From contig CAYJIU010000079.1 in assembly GCA_964370305.1 (NCBI GenBank), positions 1-9,251 of the forward strand: DNA of 9,251 bases, given 5' to 3'. Shown piece after piece: positions 1 through 5,142 of this stretch. The notes beneath the pieces are model-generated. The model saw only the letters and a program-made list of their open reading frames with translations. It was not told the DNA's origin and made no database searches. Position numbers and translations under genes: made by a program. Within the stretch, counting starts at the first letter, position 1; every line of letters starts with the position of its first letter. The stretch comes from CAYJAD01 sp964370305. GTDB taxonomy: Bacteria; Desulfobacterota; Desulfovibrionia; Desulfovibrionales; Desulfovibrionaceae.

Positions 1-240
1 CATTCCAATGGAACTCCCGAAGCGTTTTTCTTCGCAATGACACCCAATACAGCGAGGGTCAATTGCGAGGAACATCGCTTCGATATTTTTGCTTAAAAAA
101 TCAGCTTAATAGCGATGTGACGCGGCAACTACCCGAAGGGCACACGAAGTGTGTTTATGTTAGGCGAAGAATGAGCCTTACATAAATAGATAGCAACGCG
201 TCCATGCCTTTAAAAACTACATAAAGAGGAAATATCACCC
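1..240. repeat. Non-coding, palindrome-rich left edge (REP-like)
   Basis: I see no credible gene here: reading frames on both strands close within a few tens of codons. The stretch has several short inverted repeats. CGAAG at 18-22 pairs with CTTCG at 30-34, ACATCGCT at 72-79 pairs with AGCGATGT at 111-118, and CACAC at 141-145 pairs with GTGTG at 149-153 around a GAA loop. The words CGCAATGAC (33-41) and ATTGCGAGGAACATCGC (62-78) resemble the ATTGCGAG-type intergenic repeats seen in many bacterial genomes. That suggests a dispersed repeat, but copy number cannot be judged from one window. Positions 180-240 show nothing clear. Confidence 0.4.
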
Positions 241-285
241 TTTAAATGAGATTGACGTGGTTAAGAGACTGATTTTCGTGCCTTT

Positions 286-314
286 CCGCTTGACAGCTCT
301 GCTGACAATAGCGG
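286..314. repeat. Imperfect hairpin, REP-like
   Basis: CCGCTTGACAGC (286-297) folds against GCTGACAATAGCGG (301-314) around a TCT loop. Four GC pairs close the base, with a two-base bulge (309-310) and one A-A mismatch within the stem. It has no T tract on either side, so it does not look like an intrinsic terminator. It lies beyond the porin terminator in the direction of porin transcription and forms the outermost of three adjacent hairpins. Confidence 0.5.
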
Positions 315-318
315 CGCA

Positions 319-338
319 AAACCCACGCAGTGGGGTTT
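319..338. repeat. Second hairpin, CCCAC-GCA-GTGGG
   Basis: CCCAC (322-326) pairs with GTGGG (330-334) around a GCA loop. AAA/TTT pairs extend the stem past a single bulged G at 335. It overlaps the 20-bp sequence that also occurs after the maeB terminator, so the hairpin and the repeat may belong to one element. It is not followed by a good T tract on either strand. Confidence 0.45.
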
Positions 339-348
339 GTCATCAAAA
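329..348 (-). repeat. 20-bp post-terminator repeat, copy 1
   Basis: Read on the minus strand this is TTTTGATGACAAACCCCACT. It starts inside the T tract of the porin terminator and runs away from the porin gene. An identical 20-mer occurs on the plus strand at 9229-9248, just after the maeB terminator. Both copies therefore have the same orientation relative to the upstream transcription unit. The identity is read directly; any function is unknown. Confidence 0.75.
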
Positions 349-372
349 AAAAGGATGGTCTTGCGACCATCC
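345..372 (-). terminator. Rho-independent terminator of the porin gene
   Basis: On the minus strand a perfect 8-bp stem, GGATGGTC/GACCATCC with a four-base loop (353-372), is followed directly by eight T residues (352 down to 345). It begins 24 bases beyond the porin stop codon. Stem, loop and uninterrupted T tract make this a textbook intrinsic terminator, and it implies the porin is the last gene of its transcript. Confidence 0.93.
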
Positions 373-396
373 CTTAAGTTTCATAAAGCGTAAATC

Positions 397-1920
397 TTAG
401 AAGCTGTAGTTAAACATCAAGCCAACTCTGTAGCCGTCACGTTTTTCGTCTAGATCCCAAGTATCGCTGTTTACACCGTTGAAGATGTAACCAACTTGGA
501 GGATAGCATCAAGATTTTCATAGATTTCATAGGTGCTATCAAAGTTGATTTCCACAAGATGATCATCGGTGGTTAGATAGAAGCCACCAGCACCAACGCC
601 GCCATAGGCATTACCAATTACGTCAGCCATTTCTGAGCTGTTGGTACCACCCCAGTAAGCTACGCGAATGGTGTGAGTTAGTTTTTCTACGAAGGATAAG
701 TCAGTGATTTGTAAGCCAATACCCCAAGTACCGGAGTAGTTAAGCATAAGGTCATAACCTAGGTTATCGTTGCCACTCCAGATGGAGTAGCCAAGTTCAT
801 TGCCATCACCCATGAAGGAGGTGAAGTTACCACAAGGATTAAGATATGGCATCATTTCAGAACCATTGCTTAAATCATCGTCATCACCGCTGCCGTACCA
901 TGCAAATAGACCAGGAGTACCCCAATCCATTTGGTATTCGGCAAGACCTTTAACTAACCAACCGCGACGGTCAAGGGAGAAGCCATTTACGTCACCAAGT
1001 CCGCTTACAGAACCGTAGTTGATGTCAAGTTCAAAGTTCCATGCATCATATTGGAAAGCCATTGGTAGGCCAGCCCAAAATGCTGTGCCGTAGGATGAAT
1101 CATTTAGGATGTCACGTGCAGCACGAGCTGGGCTTATACCACGGTCAATAGCAAGTGCACCAGCAGCAGACATGGCGTAAGCAGGTACAAGACCGGATGT
1201 AACGTAACCTGCAGCGTTGCCATTATTGCCGTTGGCACCGTCGGAGTCAATTGCGCGCTCAACCATAGATTGAACAGCATTTACGCCAATAGCACCACCA
1301 AGTACCCAAGGGGTTACTTTCCAGCCATCGCCGCTTAGAGGTACAAATAGAGCGAAAAGGTCTACGTTATCAAGATAGTTACTTGGGTTGTCAGCAAAGT
1401 TACTATCATCATTAGACCAGTTGTCATTGTATGGGCGAACCCAAGCAAAACCTACGCTAGCCATATCATTAATTTTATATGAAGCAACAACGCCTGCTGC
1501 CATATCGTCAAGTACTGCAGAACCGCCGGCTACGTTAGGTAGGGTGATAGGTTGGATACCCATACGGAAGCTAAGTTCGGTATTTGGTACAATCCAATCA
1601 AGGTACGCGCTACGTACTTCAATGCGTATGCCGTCGGCACCAAGAGCACCGCCACTACCAGCATTACCCCAGGTTTGGTCGCCAATTTCAAAGGCAACGG
1701 TACCGGAAAGAGCTTCAGAAGCTACTGCGTCTAATTGTAAGCGCACACGTTGTTGTGCTGCAAAGGTGTCGCTATCGCCAGTTTGCTCATCCCATTGGGT
1801 ATCAACCATACCAAAACCAAAGATCCATTGGCCTTTAGCTTTGAAATCAATGGCAGATGCACCAGTGGCTACACCTAGCAACATGCCAGCGGTAAGACAG
1901 AGGGTAATAATCTTTTTCAT
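397..1920 (-). CDS. Outer-membrane homotrimeric porin (Desulfovibrio family)
   Basis: A 507-residue beta-barrel porin that would let small hydrophilic solutes across the outer membrane. It opens with a clear Sec signal peptide: KK at positions 2-3, a hydrophobic core, and an AxA-type site after GASA, giving a mature N-terminus at about I24. The start IDFKAKGQW is characteristic of the Desulfovibrionaceae homotrimeric porins. The rest alternates polar and aromatic residues as in barrel strands, with Gly/Asn/Asp-rich loops, and ends YRVGLMFNYSF. A C-terminal Phe preceded by alternating aromatics is the usual beta-barrel assembly signal. The ATG is well placed: AAGGA (1927-1931) lies six bases upstream. 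The gene is transcribed alone, with its own promoter region at about 1963-1991 and a strong terminator at 345-372. Substrate specificity cannot be read from the sequence. The family call is firm; I give no gene symbol because these porins have no settled one. Confidence 0.95.
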   Translation of the reverse strand: MKKIITLCLTAGMLLGVATGASAIDFKAKGQWIFGFGMVDTQWDEQTGDSDTFAAQQRVRLQLDAVASEALSGTVAFEIGDQTWGNAGSGGALGADGIRIEVRSAYLDWIVPNTELSFRMGIQPITLPNVAGGSAVLDDMAAGVVASYKINDMASVGFAWVRPYNDNWSNDDSNFADNPSNYLDNVDLFALFVPLSGDGWKVTPWVLGGAIGVNAVQSMVERAIDSDGANGNNGNAAGYVTSGLVPAYAMSAAGALAIDRGISPARAARDILNDSSYGTAFWAGLPMAFQYDAWNFELDINYGSVSGLGDVNGFSLDRRGWLVKGLAEYQMDWGTPGLFAWYGSGDDDDLSNGSEMMPYLNPCGNFTSFMGDGNELGYSIWSGNDNLGYDLMLNYSGTWGIGLQITDLSFVEKLTHTIRVAYWGGTNSSEMADVIGNAYGGVGAGGFYLTTDDHLVEINFDSTYEIYENLDAILQVGYIFNGVNSDTWDLDEKRDGYRVGLMFNYSF

Positions 1921-1944
1921 GTTGTTTCCTTCCTTAAAAAGTAT

Positions 1945-1958
1945 ACTGCATGTGCAGT
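1945..1958. promoter_or_regulatory. Palindrome ACTGCA-TG-TGCAGT in the porin leader
   Basis: A perfect six-base inverted repeat with a two-base spacer, between the proposed porin -10 and its ribosome-binding site. The expected transcription start (about 1956 on the minus strand) falls within it. On the plus strand it is followed by eight Ts (1958-1965), giving a terminator-like look, but nothing to its left is transcribed rightward. It is best read as a possible protein-binding site or short leader hairpin. Function is inferred only. Confidence 0.4.
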
Positions 1959-1962
1959 TTTT

Positions 1963-1991
1963 TTTAGGTACTTATGTGGCAAAAATGTCAA
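1963..1991 (-). promoter_or_regulatory. Candidate sigma70-type promoter of the porin gene
   Basis: On the minus strand a perfect -35 TTGACA (1991 down to 1986) is followed by a 17-base spacer and a weak -10 CCTAAA (1968 down to 1963). The leader to the ATG at 1920 would be roughly 35 bases. The -35 and spacing are ideal, but the -10 matches consensus at only three of six positions, so the call is moderate. Confidence 0.45.
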
Positions 1992-1998
1992 TAAGTAC
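1968..1998. promoter_or_regulatory. Inverted repeat GTACTTAT-15-ATAAGTAC over the porin promoter
   Basis: Perfect eight-base arms at 1968-1975 and 1991-1998 are separated by 15 bases. One arm touches the -10 element, and the other abuts and overlaps by one base the outer end of the -35. Half-site centres are 23 bp apart, about two helical turns, the geometry expected of a dimeric DNA-binding regulator. I do not recognise the motif as any named regulator's site. Confidence 0.4.
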
Positions 1999-2304
1999 AC
2001 CTCAACCCCTCTTAAAATGCCACAATGGCCGTAAAAAAGCAAGGCTTTCAGTAAAAAATTTTTAACTTTTTTAGCGATGTATGAGGGGTGCCAAGTGTTA
2101 ATGTGTGGTAATGGATTGTAATTAAAGCTAAATATTGTATTTATCTGTTTTTATGCGAGTATAAAATTTAATGCATGTCAAAGGATTTTAAGTTTAAATG
2201 CTTTAAATTTAGGTGGGAAAATAGTCATTTCTTGTATTGTTTTTTTACCTGTTTAAGTGTACCGTAATTGTGGCTTTTAGGGTGATTTTTGCTTGCTTGA
2301 TGAT
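1999..2304. other. AT-rich intergenic region upstream of the diguanylate cyclase
   Basis: No gene is visible. The region is AT-rich, with A and T runs around 2053-2072. A possible -10, TATAAA (2160-2165), has only a poor -35 upstream (TTGTAT at 2135-2140, spacer 19). AGGTGGG at 2211-2217 resembles a ribosome-binding site but has no in-frame ATG or GTG at a workable distance. The TTG at 2237 is 19 bases away, too far. No clear terminator or operator is seen. Confidence 0.35.
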
Positions 2305-2308
2305 GGAG
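2305..2308 (+). promoter_or_regulatory. Ribosome-binding site deciding the cyclase start
   Basis: GGAG lies six bases before GTG at 2315. The other in-frame starts, TTG at 2237 and ATG at 2300 and 2303, have no comparable purine-rich site upstream. This favours the GTG start. Confidence 0.5.
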
Positions 2309-2314
2309 ATTTGC

Positions 2315-4225
2315 GTGTATTATAAAGAAAATGGACAAAAAAATTCTGGCATTATTACCAGTGCATTTGTCAGTGCTGCCATCGTTTTGGCCTTGGTGGT
2401 ATTTGTTTTAATGCAAACATTTGAAGACAACCAGCTTCAATACTCCATGTCCATTATGAATGAAGTTTCTGCTAATCATGCTCATGTGGTGCATGCTTAT
2501 GTTGAGGCAAGTAGTACAAAAAACTTATCTCCAGAAAATACTTTATTATTTAATGCCAAAAACACTTTACGAAATATTAATGAACCCACCTTGCAATATT
2601 CCATTGAGTTCTACATTCTAGATAACAATGGGCTGGTTATAAATGCTATTGGAGAAGAGCTTCCCGTTGGTATCAATGCATTTCAAGCTTTGCAGATACC
2701 TGTGTACAGTGGTCAAAAATCTGAGTTTTTTCAAGCCACAAGGCATGGAAAGAATTATCATTTAAGTCTTACATCCATGCCCAACGAAGGCTGGACAGCT
2801 ATGGCTCTTTTGCCAAGTGATGCCATAAATATCGAGGTGCGTTCGTCCACATATTTTGTCATGACTGCTGTGGGAGTGTTAATTGTTTTTTGTACTGGCT
2901 TTGCTAGTTATTTTATGTATGTGCAGCGTAAATCATATGCCACGGCCAAGGATTATGCCAATAAATTGCATCAAACTCTTAATGAAATTCCATGCGGTAT
3001 TGTACGTTGTTTGCATGATGATGCCTGGACTATTGTGGACTGCACTGACTCACTGTACAGTATCATTGGTATAAGCAGAGAGGAAATGCTCACCACTTAT
3101 AATAATTCGTGGTTGGAGATAATTCACCCTGATGATAGAGCTTTTGTTAAAACTTTATTGTCTGGGGCGGATAAAGAAGTGATAACTTCCGAGTATCGCA
3201 TTTTACGTAAAAAAGACGGTAGCAGCCTGTATGTGATGGATCGCAATCGCACGATTAAGCATGAGAACGAGGCTTGGCTGTGGTGTGTTATTGTGGATGT
3301 GGATGACTTAAAAAAGGCCCAAGTTCAAGAGCAAAACATGGTGGGCCGCTATAGGCATTTACTTGAAATGTCAGATAATATTCTTTATGAATATGATATT
3401 GAAGCCAACCAACTTGCTGTGTCTTTGGAGTTTTTCAAAAAATTTGAATATGCACTACCTGTTGGGGACGAGCAAAACTACTATGTCATTGATAATGACA
3501 TAATTCACCCCGAAGACATGGATCTTTTTATGTCCATGCAGATGCGTATTAAGGTTGGGGGCAAGGTCACGGCGGCACTTTTACGTATTAAAGATAACGC
3601 CGATGAATGGCTTTGGTGCCAATTGCGCCAGACTGCATGGCTTGATGATGCAGGAAAGCTTAAGGCAATTGGCAAGATAGATAATGTGGACCAAGAAACA
3701 CGTACTTTACAAAAGTTACAAGATGATGTTCAGCGTGACTCGTTCACATCACTATATAATAAGGTTGCGACCGAGGAACTTATCAATCGAGAAGTGCTCA
3801 TGAACCCTGATGCTCGTGGGGCTTTTTGTATTATAGATATCGATAATTTTAAGCAGGTTAATAGCTCTTTTGGGCATGCAATGGGCGATATGGTTATTAA
3901 AAATCTAGCCAATGGGCTTTCGCATATTTTTAGAAGTGATGATATTGTTGGGCGTATTGGTGGGGATGAGTTTATAGTTTACATAAAAAAGATGCCTAAT
4001 TTGCGTCCGCTATTATTGAAAATTGACCATGTGCAAGAGTATTTTCGTCAAACATTTGAAGATAATAATGTTAAGGTTTCCATTTCATGCAGTGTGGGCA
4101 TAGCACTTTTTCCTAAGGATGGGGAAAACTATGCCGAATTATATCGCAACGCAGACAAGGCTTTATATCGTTCTAAAATGACCAAGGATGCTTACAATTT
4201 TTACGATGCCAAAATAGATATTTAA
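2315..4225 (+). CDS. Membrane-anchored double-PAS diguanylate cyclase (GGDEF)
   Basis: Makes c-di-GMP from two GTP at the inner membrane. From the GTG at 2315 it is 636 residues; the open frame extends 26 codons further up to a TTG at 2237. A first membrane segment (about 12-34), a periplasmic domain of about 145 residues and a second membrane segment (about 180-203) form an extracytoplasmic sensor module. Two cytoplasmic PAS-type domains follow (about 222-335 and 345-465; both contain HPDD/HPED and end in a W-rich strand, as PAS_3 does). The C-terminal GGDEF domain begins RDSFTSLYNK and has DIDNFKQVN, GHAMGD and an intact GGDEF at 549-553. RSDD (540-543), five residues before GGDEF, is a complete inhibitory I-site, so product feedback is expected. 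There is no EAL or HD-GYP domain. The gene appears monocistronic. The signal sensed is unknown; the catalytic call is firm, the start less so. Confidence 0.9.
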   Translation: MYYKENGQKNSGIITSAFVSAAIVLALVVFVLMQTFEDNQLQYSMSIMNEVSANHAHVVHAYVEASSTKNLSPENTLLFNAKNTLRNINEPTLQYSIEFYILDNNGLVINAIGEELPVGINAFQALQIPVYSGQKSEFFQATRHGKNYHLSLTSMPNEGWTAMALLPSDAINIEVRSSTYFVMTAVGVLIVFCTGFASYFMYVQRKSYATAKDYANKLHQTLNEIPCGIVRCLHDDAWTIVDCTDSLYSIIGISREEMLTTYNNSWLEIIHPDDRAFVKTLLSGADKEVITSEYRILRKKDGSSLYVMDRNRTIKHENEAWLWCVIVDVDDLKKAQVQEQNMVGRYRHLLEMSDNILYEYDIEANQLAVSLEFFKKFEYALPVGDEQNYYVIDNDIIHPEDMDLFMSMQMRIKVGGKVTAALLRIKDNADEWLWCQLRQTAWLDDAGKLKAIGKIDNVDQETRTLQKLQDDVQRDSFTSLYNKVATEELINREVLMNPDARGAFCIIDIDNFKQVNSSFGHAMGDMVIKNLANGLSHIFRSDDIVGRIGGDEFIVYIKKMPNLRPLLLKIDHVQEYFRQTFEDNNVKVSISCSVGIALFPKDGENYAELYRNADKALYRSKMTKDAYNFYDAKIDI

Positions 4226-4321
4226 TGTCACGATATCTTCAACGTCATCTTTAGCATTATTGACAAAATTAAGAAGGTATGCAAGGCATGTGTACAGTGT
4301 TAACAGAGTCAACTCGACCAA

Positions 4322-4369
4322 AAAATCAGGCGTTGGCGCAGTTTATTTGCGCTGTTAGGTGCTGATTTT
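4322..4369. terminator. Nested inverted repeat, possible terminator of the cyclase gene
   Basis: Outer arms AAAATCAG (4322-4329) and CTGATTTT (4362-4369) enclose inner arms GCGCA (4336-4340) and TGCGC (4348-4352) with a seven-base loop. The segments between the arms pair poorly. On the plus strand a broken T-rich stretch follows, so it could end the cyclase transcript. On the minus strand the stem runs into six Ts, but no leftward gene is present. It sits 97 bases after the stop codon, and a regulatory role ahead of frd is equally possible. Confidence 0.35.
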
Positions 4370-4390
4370 CGTTCTTTGTTAAGAGCTTTG

Positions 4391-4419
4391 TTTAAAATTG
4401 TACAGAAAATGGGTATAAT
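4391..4419 (+). promoter_or_regulatory. Promoter of the frdCAB-maeB operon
   Basis: A perfect -10 TATAAT (4414-4419) is preceded at 17 bases by TTTAAA (4391-4396), four of six against the -35 consensus. Transcription would start near 4426, leaving a leader of about 45 bases before frdC. This is the best promoter match in the window and lies directly ahead of a four-gene run without other strong candidates. Confidence 0.7.
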
Positions 4420-4431
4420 TGTAGAACTAGA

Positions 4432-4444
4432 TGGTATTTTACCA
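4432..4444. promoter_or_regulatory. Small palindrome in the frdC leader
   Basis: TGGTA (4432-4436) and TACCA (4440-4444) form a perfect five-base inverted repeat around TTT, just downstream of the expected transcription start. It could be an operator half-site pair or a weak leader hairpin. Short repeats like this also arise by chance in AT-rich DNA. Confidence 0.25.
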
Positions 4445-4471
4445 AAATAATCATAAACCAAAGGAGCGTGT

Positions 4472-5122
4472 ATGGACGGGACTGTTTCAGTGGGCTCTTT
4501 TTCGAAAAGTCCTTTGCCCGGGCGCATGGATTTTGCGCAGGCTATTACCGGGGTAATATTGGCACTATTTACATTGGTACATCTTATTTTTGTAAGTACA
4601 GTGTTGATTAGCCCAAGCCTTATGGATGGCCTTGGTTGGATTTTGGAAGAATTGTACCTTGCCCAAGTGGGTGGGCCGCTTATTTTATTAATTATGATGG
4701 CACACTTTGTCATTGCCGCAAGAAAAATGCCCTTTCAAGTGGGGGCTTTGCCTGTATTTTATAATCATTCTAAGCAAATGAAGCATTGTGATACTTGGCT
4801 TTGGCTAGCACAAGTTGTAACCGCAATTGTGCTTTTAGTTATGGTGACAAGTCATGTGTATGTTATCCTAACATCCTTACCCATTAGTGCTGAAACCTCA
4901 GCCATGCGCGAGCAAGGTGGATGGTCGCCATTTTATGTTGTGTTGCTTGTTTGCGTGGGTATACATCTTGGTATTGGTCTTTTTCGCATAGGTGTGAAAT
5001 ATGGTTATATTACAGCCGAAACTCGTGCTTTATGGACTAAGCGTACTTGGTATCTTATTGCTGCTTATGTGGGGCTTGGGCTTTTGACTATGTTCCGCTT
5101 CCACCTTATTAATGTAAATTAA
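4472..5122 (+). CDS. frdC: Fumarate reductase cytochrome b subunit (diheme)
   Basis: Membrane anchor of menaquinol:fumarate reductase; it oxidises quinol and passes electrons through two b hemes to FrdB. Its 216 residues form five transmembrane helices (about 22-45, 65-84, 109-134, 152-172, 193-209), compared with 256 residues in Wolinella succinogenes. Four helix histidines, H37, H78, H128 and H165, align with the Wolinella heme ligands H44, H93, H143 and H182 at similar spacing. The segments ARKMP and KHCDT also match. A Glu pair at 59-60 corresponds to Wolinella E66, implicated in quinol oxidation. Gly163 occupies the position of Wolinella E180, the E-pathway glutamate. The start has AAGGAG five bases upstream of the ATG. 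FrdA begins 20 bases after the stop, and the order C-A-B is the Wolinella order. A diheme succinate dehydrogenase is the alternative; direction of catalysis cannot be proved from sequence. Confidence 0.93.
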   Translation: MDGTVSVGSFSKSPLPGRMDFAQAITGVILALFTLVHLIFVSTVLISPSLMDGLGWILEELYLAQVGGPLILLIMMAHFVIAARKMPFQVGALPVFYNHSKQMKHCDTWLWLAQVVTAIVLLVMVTSHVYVILTSLPISAETSAMREQGGWSPFYVVLLVCVGIHLGIGLFRIGVKYGYITAETRALWTKRTWYLIAAYVGLGLLTMFRFHLINVN

Positions 5123-5142
5123 GCCAACTAGAAGGAGAGCAC

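Noticed and set aside
1..396. Possible partial gene or stable RNA at the left edge
   Set aside because: Frames on both strands close quickly, and no tRNA cloverleaf or recognisable small-RNA core was found.
1945..1965. Rightward terminator formed by the ACTGCA/TGCAGT palindrome plus T tract
   Set aside because: The hairpin would have a loop of only 2-4 bases with a short stem, and no rightward gene precedes it; a protein-binding site is more plausible.
1388..2065. Long plus-strand open frame antisense to the porin N-terminal half
   Set aside because: It has low-complexity Ser/Pro/Thr-rich composition with no domain, no ribosome-binding site, and lies opposite a gene with a clear signal peptide. 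It is a shadow of porin codon use.
4370..4400. TTTGTTAA and TTTGTTTAA words that look like Rex or FNR half-sites upstream of the frd promoter
   Set aside because: They are direct, not inverted, repeats and do not form the expected palindrome; in AT-rich DNA such words are common.
4309..4713. Minus-strand frame of 134 codons over the frd promoter and frdC start
   Set aside because: It is antisense to conserved FrdC and to the promoter, with a composition typical of a reversed membrane-protein gene and no start signals.
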